Shown piece after piece: positions 9,627 through 19,100 of a stretch of DNA of 56,342 nucleotides. The stretch spans positions 1-56,342 of the forward strand of contig JAADVB010000113.1 in NCBI GenBank assembly GCA_023334545.1, given 5' to 3'. This stretch comes from Salisapilia sapeloensis (lineage: Eukaryota > Oomycota > Peronosporomycetes > Peronosporales > Salisapiliaceae). Under the pieces are notes generated by a model. The model searched no databases. It had not been told where the DNA came from and saw only the letters and a program-made list of their open reading frames with translations. Made by a program: the position numbers and the translations under genes. Every line of letters starts with the position of its first letter. Position 1 is the stretch's first letter.

Positions 9627-10736
9627 ATGCTACGAGAGTTCAAGACTGCATTAATCGCCATGGCTGCCCTGGGTCTGTCTGTTGTTTCTGGTCAATCCTT
9701 TTGCTCTGTCACGCCAAGATCGTACACCGAAGCGATGTCCCAACACCCAGAAATGGCTGAGGCTCTGAAAGCCGTTGCTTCGCAAGGTATTGCGACATGG
9801 TACACTGATGACGGTGACTACACGTCCGTTGTCCACGAGCTCATCAGTGGATGCTACGATACATCTCAGCGAGTCACTATTATCGTCTACGGACTACCGA
9901 ACAAGGATTGTGATGCTAGCTTCTCGAACAACGGCAGCAACCAAAACAAGGGAGACTACTTGAATTACATTCGCCAGCTAGTGGACGCTGTCGGAAACCG
10001 ACCGGTTTTGTACGTTTTCGAACCTGATGCAGTTGGGTTGCTTGCTGACGCGCCGTGCGCACAACAGAACAACTACGAAGAAAACATGGCCGCCGGTATC
10101 GAGCTCTTGGCGTCCAACCCGAACGCCGACATTTACACGGATGTCGGATACTGGACACTTACAGGAAACGACCAAACAGACCGCGTCGCGAAGGTTGTCA
10201 AGAAGCTATCAGACGCTTCCAACGGCAAAGTGAAAGGTGTCACGCTGAACACGTCCAACTACCGTCCGAATGCGGAGATGTCAGCCTATTGCGCGAACTT
10301 TAAGGCGTCCTACGCGAAAGCTGGTGGAAACGGAAACAGTGTTGGCTGCATTGTAGACTCCTCCCGGAATTTCAATGACAACCCAACCAGTACTGAATGG
10401 TGCAATGCCAACTTTGGTGGCATCGGTCGTCCACCCACTTCCAACACTGGAATTGAACACATCGATTTCCTCTTCTATGGCAAGATTCCGGGTGAAAGTG
10501 ACGGCGAGTGCAATGGTCAAAGCGCAGACAGTATGATTGGACCCGGTGCAGGACAGTTCTTCCCAGAGCACTTCAAGTTGCTGTGGAACAACGGGTACTT
10601 TGTCAGCCAAGGTCAATCGCAGATCTATTCGACTCTGTCCGGCGCCTTGAACAACGCCTCTACTCCTTCATTGGAGCAAATGAACGCTGTGCCTGAGACA
10701 GCGCCTTCACCGATGGCCACTCCTAGGTATTACTAG
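9627..10736 (+). CDS. secreted GH6 cellulase
   Basis: This is a GH6 catalytic domain of 369 aa including a signal peptide (MLREFKTALIAMAALGLSVV, cut near SGQS). It carries YGLPNKDC (the Cel6A D175 equivalent is D94), VFEPDA with the catalytic acid D133, IYTDVGYWTL, and KIPGESDG, which holds the Asp near the proposed base. It lacks the repeated tail of the minus-strand paralogue and ends in a short Ala/Pro/Ser-rich stretch. No carbohydrate-binding module is seen. It should be secreted and cleave beta-1,4-glucan, either in remodelling the cellulose-containing hyphal wall or in attacking plant tissue. It is intronless, and a strong initiator sits 44 bp upstream. The two GH6 genes are clearly related, but their sequences differ enough that the duplication is not recent. 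Confidence 0.92.
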   Translation: MLREFKTALIAMAALGLSVVSGQSFCSVTPRSYTEAMSQHPEMAEALKAVASQGIATWYTDDGDYTSVVHELISGCYDTSQRVTIIVYGLPNKDCDASFSNNGSNQNKGDYLNYIRQLVDAVGNRPVLYVFEPDAVGLLADAPCAQQNNYEENMAAGIELLASNPNADIYTDVGYWTLTGNDQTDRVAKVVKKLSDASNGKVKGVTLNTSNYRPNAEMSAYCANFKASYAKAGGNGNSVGCIVDSSRNFNDNPTSTEWCNANFGGIGRPPTSNTGIEHIDFLFYGKIPGESDGECNGQSADSMIGPGAGQFFPEHFKLLWNNGYFVSQGQSQIYSTLSGALNNASTPSLEQMNAVPETAPSPMATPRYY

Positions 10737-12481
10737 ATGGCACTTGCGAAACCTGAGTTGTGAAGAATGCGTAACATTGGTGAAAAATCAAAGTTTTGAA
10801 CAAATTCGATATGTGTCTTGCAGTCGCTTTATAGGAGAAAGATCTAGAAAACTTGACATGCATAGGCATAATTTCAGCGATAGTGATCTTCATAGAAAAC
10901 AGTAATCTTTAATCATGATGAGTAGATGATGCCGTCGATAAGCGTCATGCATGTCTTGCAGCCAGCTGGTATGCTAGAAGTTGAAGCGCTATCGTTGATG
11001 CAGCTGCCAAGTTTGAAGTCTCCATTGGAATAAGCAAGCATAACGATATGAAACGTCAGATGTGGCTGCTGCGGCCTAATCGATCAATCCAATGTTTATG
11101 CATTTAGCGATGACAGCATAATCCGGTGGGAGACGTTGCATTTTACATCCTTATTATCTCCGGCACGCTTTTAAGACAGCGAAATGAGATGCTTTGGTTA
11201 ACGCGTACTATCCTTTTGAATTTCGCGCCAAACTTGCAATAATAAAGATTTGTGGTAATCCACTAGCAATGGAAATGCGACATACTTTTCGACGATGTCT
11301 ACATCACTCCAGTTCTAGATATCCCGAACAATTTCTGCGTGCGCTTTTCCAAATCTCGGTGCACTATTCACCCATTGAGAATCTGGTCATGCGGTAATCG
11401 TGGGAATGTCGATCTTCTAGTATCAGCTGTTGGAAGCCATGTGCGTGAATAGCTCCGTATGTTAGAGGATAGCTCCGACGACATCGCATCTTTTTATAGT
11501 TAACCCGTCAGTAATCTAGCAAGTCATCACTAAAACTGGACGAGCAGCGATAGTATGCTTGTCACGTGTCTATGGATTTCATACGTCCAGATCTATTTTA
11601 GTTGGCGCTGGACGAGCAGTAGCGAAGCATAAAAGCAAGAGCCAGATACGAGGTGTACAGTGACACACTCACCTATCCGATATAGTGATTGGCAGCAAAG
11701 ATAAGATGGCATCGGAGGTGGCTCTGGACCAATTAAAAATCAAACACCCCAACCATGCTCGCACTCTATCCAAAATGACAAAGAAAGGCGACCCAGTATT
11801 ATCTTCACTATCGTATGCACTGCTTCGGTTCCGTTGGGCCATTTCCATAGCTAAGCGAAATTTGTCTTCATACAGCCTGATGTAGTTCACTGAGACCTCG
11901 ATAGATACGGATCTCGTCTAGACCACTATATTCATTCGTCTTCTGCTTACACCTAGTGCCATACACCCACGTCAGGCATGCAACGTCGATCGTGTACAAA
12001 AGGATCCGTCCTGCATCAATATCTGCATTTTTTATGCACTATGGTGCCATCATTTCAGCTAATAAACATGGTCTCTCAAGGCCCCCACGTATGCTACTTC
12101 ATCACGCCATTCACATTCAGGCGTCCACACTGTAGGCCTAGTTTATAGTCAATAGACAAAATGAGCCTCGCACAAATCGCGGTCTATTCGCCAAGTTCTG
12201 ATGGCGGCGCCAAAACTGGCTACATCCGTTTCGCTACGGTTTTTCATCTATTGAATAGCAATCTTTTGATCCGCGCGCTAAAGTGTGTCGAATTGAGTTT
12301 TGCCATGTTCGTGCGAGTAATGACAGGCGCCATTCTATGTTGTTAACATTGGTGAGCTAGCCCCTTCTTAGAAATATGTAAAACTGGTCGGACAAGAAGA
12401 CGATGACTTACCAGGAAGAAAACCTGATCGGATTTGATGAATGTTGTTGGGTTTTTTCTTCATCCAAGCTCGGTCTCACAA
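10737..12481. other. gene-poor stretch with coding-like fragments
   Basis: No confident gene. On the minus strand, a frame ending at a TGA at 10913-10915 encodes a Cys-containing peptide (ending CKTCMTLIDGIIYSS) after a GATTAG acceptor-like site. Further up, 11669-12038 holds two coding-like frames treated separately. The rest shows nothing recognisable. Confidence 0.35.
11669..12038 (-). pseudogene. possible broken or spliced unknown gene
   Basis: Two overlapping minus-strand frames look coding. The first runs from after a CATAG acceptor-like site (12038) to a TGA at 11868-11870 and includes LLYTIDVACLTWVYGT. The second, in another frame, follows at once and includes KFRLAMEMAQRNRSS and FFVILDRVRAWLG. 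It ends at a good AG-GTGAGT donor near 11670, with a plausible 80-nt intron and a short last exon. The frame switch between the two could be a frameshift, meaning a pseudogene, or one frame may be chance. I recognise no family. Confidence 0.25.
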
Positions 12482-12496
12482 CCATTTCACAACTTT
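12482..12496 (+). promoter_or_regulatory. initiator-like element upstream of the START/FYVE gene
   Basis: CCATTTCACAACTTT resembles the oomycete initiator TCATTYYNCAWTTT with one extra base near the end. It lies about 42 bp before the ATG at 12538. Confidence 0.4.
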
Positions 12497-12537
12497 CGTT
12501 TGACTAAAGAGCGTCCTTATAACTCAAGAAATCGCCA

Positions 12538-13848
12538 ATGCAAAAGTATTTAGCCGACGGCCCATCGAGCATTGCGCTGCGACCAGAGTCCGAGGCGGTG
12601 CTGAAGGAAATGGCCGACGAGATTTTACAACAAACCATTTCAGATTTCGAAGAATTTCGAGAGAAAAGAAATCGAAATGTGGACACTGCGTATTGGAAAC
12701 CTGTCCAGCGAGTTGATCACTGGCAAATGTACCAAGATCGAAGAGCCATTCGTGAGTCTCCTCGCATGATCAAGACACCACGCGGTGGTTATTCAGTGAC
12801 TGATCCGAATCAATCGGTTCCTAAATTCCTCATCGTCGGTAAAGTGCCAGGAACGGTAGGTGATTTTCAATATGGAGATCTGACATGCCAGCCCGCGGAC
12901 TGGCACGCGCGAGCCATGTTTGTTGGAGACAACTTGGTGCATACGAAGATTTTGTGTACCCTAGAAGAGCCAACTCTTGAGAAGCCGTACCAAAGCTGTT
13001 TTATCATACGCTTGCTCATGGGCAACACCATCATTCCATTCGTCGACGTGAGGGATATCGTCATGATCTTTAGAATGGGAATGACGGAGGGAAAAGATGG
13101 TGAACAGATTGGCTACTTTATCGCACATTCGGTGGATATCCGTGAGACTTTGACAAACAACGGAGTCGTCCGAGCAAAGGGCTCGTTCTGCTACCTCCGA
13201 CGCCAGTTGGATGCCAACTTTGTCGAGCTGTACCATACTGGATATATGGCTACAATGGGATCTCTTCCGGAAATAGCATCCTCCAAAGCTGTTAGCATGT
13301 TTCTTGCAACGTCAGCGCTAGTCGGCGAGGCTGGTATATCCAGAAAGCTTCACTGGATGATGCAAAAATCTTTCCAGAACAAGTCTTCACGAAACGAACC
13401 CTCAAAGCAGGACTGTGCTGGCCGCTGTGGATCTGGAAAGTCTTGGATCAGTCATGGCATTTGCATTCTATGTCGCCAGCAGCTTTGTGGCCATTGCAAA
13501 GTGCGTCGTCGTATTATTCTTCATCTCGACCGAGATGCGCTGAAGGCTAAGAGTGTTTCATTTTGTAAGGGATGCGTCCTTGCTGCGCGTCGTGTTAGTG
13601 CAGATGTATGCATTCGCAAGGACTTGAAAGCATCGATAGGAACTTCAGCAGAGTTAACTATTGATAGTCTTGCTCTAGCTTCCAGCTCAGTATCGGATGT
13701 CAAATCGGATAACACAGAGAATGCCGTCACTCTGTCATTTGAAGAAGCTGAGTCATCTCCCAAATCCGGAGACCCCACAAACCACAAGAATTCAGATAAA
13801 AAGTTTGAAGATCGTACCTCAAGTGGGGATATCATAGCAACACTGTAA
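12538..13848 (+). CDS. START-like domain plus FYVE-like zinc finger protein
   Basis: The product is 436 aa. Residues about 50-280 resemble the START-like lipid-binding region of a large oomycete family. Residues 293-346 form a Cys-rich finger with the spacing CAGRC-(14)-CILC, CGHC and a final CKGC, including CGHCKVRRR, which resembles the RRHHCR patch of FYVE domains that bind PtdIns3P. The His pattern is weaker than in true FYVE domains. The C-terminal 90 residues are Ser/Glu-rich and probably disordered. Such proteins may link membrane lipid sensing to endosomes, but none of the family has a firmly assigned job. The ATG at 12538 follows an initiator-like element. It has no introns. Confidence 0.75.
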   Translation: MQKYLADGPSSIALRPESEAVLKEMADEILQQTISDFEEFREKRNRNVDTAYWKPVQRVDHWQMYQDRRAIRESPRMIKTPRGGYSVTDPNQSVPKFLIVGKVPGTVGDFQYGDLTCQPADWHARAMFVGDNLVHTKILCTLEEPTLEKPYQSCFIIRLLMGNTIIPFVDVRDIVMIFRMGMTEGKDGEQIGYFIAHSVDIRETLTNNGVVRAKGSFCYLRRQLDANFVELYHTGYMATMGSLPEIASSKAVSMFLATSALVGEAGISRKLHWMMQKSFQNKSSRNEPSKQDCAGRCGSGKSWISHGICILCRQQLCGHCKVRRRIILHLDRDALKAKSVSFCKGCVLAARRVSADVCIRKDLKASIGTSAELTIDSLALASSSVSDVKSDNTENAVTLSFEEAESSPKSGDPTNHKNSDKKFEDRTSSGDIIATL

Positions 13849-14508
13849 GCGAAGAGTGTTGCTGCGATTGCATTCCAACGGGTCGATTTCATTTGTGGTA
13901 ATGGGGTAAGAAGTGCATGCTTTAGACTTTTTGGTATGGGACATAATACATGGAGCCGACCTGTTCATTTTGAATTTGAAAAGAATATATTTCATAGTTT
14001 TGTTTGGAATGAACGCTTATCTATGCATAAAAATGGGAAGTGGAAACTTGGGCCAGATACTGATGCTAATACTGAAGCGGTATCTTTGTGTTGGTAGTAC
14101 ATGTAAGAGCTCATATAAGCGAAGCAATGGTGCAGAATGTATTTGTTCTTTCAATTCATAAGGTGGCAAGAGGTGCCTAGAAGCATGCTACGACGTGACG
14201 TTCGTTTAACTATAAAAAAAAGATCACTTTAACAGCGTTTTAACTGTATGCAGACTACTTGCAAGAGAGCACTGCAGAGGCTCATGGTACGGCGAGTACC
14301 AACAACAAGATAACAGATTTAATAGCCAATCTGGAAATACCTGAATGTTCAAGATATGTAGTTTATTTAAGGCGTTTATGTATGATGCCTCGGTTTTCGC
14401 TTTTAGATTGAAATGTGAGCTCACTGCTACATCCATGGAATCCGTTGCAAGCCATACCGTCGGAAGCAAGGCATTGGATTCTGGTCACAGGATGGTAATA
14501 AACACAGC
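13849..14508. other. intergenic region
   Basis: This AT-rich region lies between convergent genes and would hold their 3' ends. No gene or RNA is recognised. Confidence 0.4.
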
Positions 14509-15369
14509 TTAGTGAAGCCTTGCATGTGCATGGGCTAAGGCTTTGCTCAGGACGAGCCACCATCGCTCGGCCTTGGCACGTCGCTCATGTTCCTTCGTTG
14601 AAAATTCCGCACTTTCATCTTGGGTGACTTCTGTATCTTCATGTTCATCTTCTGCCAGGAATGTCGTCTCTAGCTTCATGTAACTGAGCCGGGCAGAGTG
14701 CTCATGTTGCTGCTTTTCAATCTTGGCTTTCATAAAGAAATGATGGCGACTTGGATTGGCAAACATACTGGCGTGCATCGTGCTGGGTAGTGTGTTTAAA
14801 GGCGACTCGTGCTGTTGAAAGCTAGTTGGAAATTGAAGCGTCCTGTGTATCTGTGGTCTGCAGAACGAATGTTTATCATAATAACAAAATGATTGTAATC
14901 CCTGTCCAGTCCACGTCTAATGACTTAGCAGGTGTCTATTGATCCAAGTAAATAGTTCGAAACTTGCGTGTGTTCGACAGAATGCATGCCTGTGTGATGC
15001 TCTGCTCATAAAATGGCTGTAGCGCATCCTCTAGTACTCTCTTGGGCATCCAAAGCAAAGCAAGTTTCAGTCGCTCTACAACCATTCCATGTAGCATGGA
15101 GTAGGACCAACACTCACATAGATACAACCGCTGCTCGTCACATCGTTGTGTTGAAGTCTGCCGCACGGAATGTATCTTGGAAACTTCTTCACGGATAAGT
15201 CTCCTGTCGCCAATCAATTCGGTAGTCGGCGGTGCCAAACGTACAAGACAATCAAAATACTTAGATTACAGTGTGTGTGCCGGAAGCATCTAAACACGAG
15301 AATGAGAAGCCCTTGTCATAGCAGATCTTGGGTCGATTCATTGACTACCCGTGGTAACGTGGAGTTCAT
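14509..15369 (-). CDS. unknown protein, inferred three-exon gene
   Basis: I do not recognise a family. Two coding-like minus-strand frames can be joined into one gene of about 221 aa. Exon 1 is 15349-15369 (starts MNSTLPR), exon 2 is 14964-15259 and exon 3 is 14509-14857. Intron 1 is 89 nt (GTAGTC...TCTAAG). Intron 2 is 106 nt, with a strong TTCTGCAG acceptor but a weak GTTTCG donor. Phases agree. Exon 2 is helical (CECWSYSMLHGMVVERLKLA). Exon 3 ends in an acidic then Trp/His-rich tail (ERWWLVLSKALAHAHARLH). An alternative is that exon 3 is a separate 89-aa gene starting at 14778. Another acceptor near 14918 would give a different ending. It is head to head with the gene at 15432. Confidence 0.4.
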
Positions 15370-15431
15370 TTCCGATTCGGATAGCCACTAACCAAGCGAC
15401 CTGCAGTCTACAGCATACAACTAGCTTAGAG

Positions 15432-15716
15432 ATGAAGCCTGATATCTCCACTATCAACTACGCCCGGGACCAAGCTTTTCGAAAGGCCAGAGACCGAAAG
15501 AGGCGTGGCGAACAACACGATATCGCCGGCGAAAAGAAGAAAGCGGAAGGACGCAAGGAGAATCAACCTGGCAAGTTTAACGCGGGAAGCCACGACAGAA
15601 ACGATAAAGACGAAAAGGAAGCTGTCAAGAGCAACGACGAGACCATAGCATCCCGAGGTAAAGCCGGTGCAGCTCAGACCAAGGATAAATCACAGCGTGA
15701 ATGTAGTTGTATGTAA
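15432..15716 (+). CDS. small Lys-rich hypothetical protein with CaaX-like end
   Basis: This 94-aa protein starts MKPDISTINYARDQAFRKAR and continues with a highly charged Lys/Glu/Asp-rich stretch, probably helical or disordered. It ends RECSCM. The last four residues, CSCM, fit a CaaX box, and Met at the last position would favour farnesylation, so membrane anchoring is possible. The frame is open upstream from 15351, but the first conserved-looking Met is at 15432. Its start lies about 60 bp from the opposing start at 15369, so the two may share a promoter. No family is recognised. Codon use looks genuinely coding. Confidence 0.5.
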   Translation: MKPDISTINYARDQAFRKARDRKRRGEQHDIAGEKKKAEGRKENQPGKFNAGSHDRNDKDEKEAVKSNDETIASRGKAGAAQTKDKSQRECSCM

Positions 15717-16184
15717 GAGACACACTGGCGTAAAAGTGGTTGCGCAGAAAGAGCAACAAGCTGCAAAGAGATGCATTAGGGAGCTTTAACTTCCAAAACA
15801 ATCATCCGATTGTCTTCTTTGAAGCTTGAAGCATTCACGTTGTTCCAGCTTTAGTCAATCTGATGGTTCAAAGGTTCAGGCAAAAACAGTGGAAACTTTG
15901 AGTACCCCCACATCATTACTAGTCATAATTTTGAGTATATACACATCTTCCTTCTACAAAAGTTGCCTTCCCAACGTGATCTCTAGCCAAATGTAGTTCT
16001 GAGCGCCAACTTTACCTAAAGCTCATCGAAACCACCACTCGTACAAGACTGACCGAATTAGATGAACGTAGTCACATTGGTACGATTCAAAAAGAGAAGC
16101 AAGTAATTTCAACCAGAGTTATGCATTGAAAATAAATCTATGTATGTCAACTTTATAACGCGTACTCTTTCCACTTCGAGGTTA
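15717..16184. other. intergenic region between convergent genes
   Basis: AT-rich and holding the 3' ends of the flanking genes. No gene is seen. Confidence 0.4.
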
Positions 16185-19100
16185 TCACATGCGTACATGC
16201 GTATCAGTCATATCGAGCTGAAAAGACCCGTCTTCGTTCTGGTAATGCACGAGCGATTCTAAATTCCTTGTCGACCTCCTCTCCGTCGGCCCATCCTCTT
16301 CCTTTATCGTGCAGTACACCTTTCCGTCTTCCCCAATCTCAGCTTCTGTCTGCTCGTCAATCTTGTCATCTGCATTCGACACTAGGAAGGATACAAACGT
16401 CGAGTCATTATCCTCTCGTCGCTCTTCCTCTGTCGATACAGCAACAGGCACCTCGACATGGTTCACGCTAGGTCCCGCGACGCGCTTCAAGTCCGTCATA
16501 AGCTTATTGAAACTAGACGCAAAGCCTGCACCTCCTCGTAAGAAGTGGTACAGCTCCGACCTCGCCAGCGTGTAACTCTTGTCCAATCCGATCTCCATGT
16601 CGTTCAGCACGAGTGGGAAGATCGGTTTCCCCTTATCTTCTGCAAACGCAAGTTGGTCTCGCACGAGCTCACTGCCTTGAGTGTTCTTTGAGATGAGAAC
16701 GAGGAAGGCACTACAGTGCGTAATCGCTTCCTTGGCTGCTCGAATCCGGTCCTCAAAGCTCTCTTCCCCGGTCCGACTCCGATCGCCAAAGCAAAGGACG
16801 TTATTTTGCCTCAGCTCATCATACACTTGCGATACAAAGTCGACGTGATAGTCGCCATGACTAAGAAAGACGAAGGATTTATTATTCCCGTCTTCTCCGA
16901 CGGAAAAAGAGTGGAAGAGCTTGGCAAAGCCCTTCACTTGCGGAATCGACGTTGAAGAGCCTTTATGCATCTTCCCTCGACGTTTCGTGCTTCTGCTTTT
17001 CTCCACCTCGTCTCGCACTCCGTCCAAGAGCAGTCGGAACTGAGACTGATACGCATCTCCATCGTACTCGTACTCGACCTTGCGTCCTTCCTTGAGCACG
17101 TTCGTGATGGCACTTTCGAAAGGAATGATCTGGCGAGTGTACAAGTACACTTGCAGGTCTTCATTTAAACGCGCGTGCTCCGTCGAGACAGCTAGGATAG
17201 GCGTACCGACTTGCTTGGCGAGCGCAAGTTCCTTGAGACACCAGTCCGACTTGGTGTAGTCCTCTGTCAGAATGCACAGGACGACTGCAGCACTGGAGAC
17301 ACCTCTCGCGATCTCCTCTCTCCACACGGCACCACCACCGATACCACTCGGATCCATCAAGTCCAGCCACGTCGTGACGTTCGCATTCTCCAAGCTCCTC
17401 CGCAGCTTGCACGCAAACTCGGCGTGTGAGTGCGTGTAGCTGATCATGACATCTCGCTGCCCCGCCGCCTTTTTCACTTCAAACAGCAGTCGCGTGTTGC
17501 TTGTACAGTCTAACGGCCGTTCTCCCTCCTGGTTCATCCGCATGAGGTCACCTCCACAAGCCAGGACAGCCTTGGCGGCACCTTCGTTCTCGTTGCGAAC
17601 AGCAATGTGCAATGCCGTGTCTCCCGTCTGCGGCATCTGGTAGTTCACGTCTGCACCTGCTTGGACAAGGAGCGACAGGAGCTTGTCGCTCGCGTCGGAA
17701 CAGTAAGCAGCACACACGACTGGAGTCATCTTGTCTGCGTCCGGCAAGTCGACTCGCCCCCCTTTCGAGATCAAGACCTGGAGAATGTCGGCGCGATTCA
17801 AACGTGCTGCCCAGTGCACTGGCGTCCGCCCTCGCATGTCCTGGAAGTCAACGTCTGCACCTGCTTCCAACAGCAGCTCAACGCTTTCGAATGCACCGCC
17901 GATGACGCCCCAATGCAGAGGCGTCCGGCGATTCATACCGACGTAACCGTGCTCTCCAAGACAGTTCACGTTCGTCTTTCGACGCAAAAACTTGCGGACG
18001 CCAGACACGTCGTTATCGGCACTTGCAGCGTGGAAAGGAGTGAGCGCAACATCTCCTCCCCACTCTTCTAGCTCCCGTGCGACGGCATAGTTGCCTCGGA
18101 GGTACGCTAGCTGGAGTGCGGACAGAGTGTTTTCATGTCCTGGATCTGGGATCACAAGGTGCTTGGCGCCTCGATGCAAGAGGAGACGGACGACCTCTGG
18201 GTGCTCTGCCATAAACAAAGGCGGCACGCGTTCGTTGCGCTTATTCGATCGAGCGCGTGGGTCCACCTCTGCTCCATGGTCGAGCAGCCACTCGGCAGCC
18301 TTGAGCTGTCCCGTGGCGACGGCACAGTGCAAAGGCGAGACGAGCGTCGTCTTAAAGGTGGATGCGCCTGCCATGTCCTCATCGTCATCTCCAGGACGCG
18401 AGACGAAGCAGTTGGCAAAGCTCCAGAACAAATCGCCTGTACTAAAGCGCATGCGAGAGAACTTGTCTAGTGCGTCGACACGGAATCCTCTCGACAAGAG
18501 TAGTTCCATGGCCTCGATGTTGCCCTGATAGGCAGCTACATGCATTGGATTCTTCTTGGAAGCTCCGACGATGCCAAAGTACAGCTTCGGCTCGGCGTAC
18601 CATGTCGATGGGAAGCCTCTCGTGTCCAATCCACTGGTGTGCGCTAGATCCAACGCCTTTTGCATCTCCCGCAAGTCTCCTAGTCTCGTGGCGCTGTAGA
18701 GTTTCTTCCGGATCGTCTGCCGCAGGACATCTCCTTTGCTCAGCAACGGATCGACGCCTCGGTCCATAACGTGATGCCGGACGTCTCCCGTCTGGTCTCC
18801 TTCTTGAAACGCACCTAGCTGCATTTTTACATGCTCTCGGAAACGAGCAAAGAGGACGAGCTCTGCAAAGACGCTAAAGTAGCACAGGACGGCGACGATG
18901 GCGAAGATAAAGACGGACGCGTTGTCGCAGTGGAAGGCGCCGCCGTTGAAGAACATGTAGAAGAAGAAGACAGCGATGAGAACGAGGTACGTGCATGTGA
19001 TCGCGGCGAAGACTTCACATGCCTGGAAAAAGAGCGTGCGTTTGATCTTGTGTCGATTGCCGGTTGGGTCGACTAGCTGTGTGCGCTTAAACGGTTCCAG

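Noticed and set aside
17607-18071. 154-aa plus-strand ORF antisense to the ankyrin region
   Set aside because: Overlaps a strong, conserved coding frame on the minus strand and has no domain.
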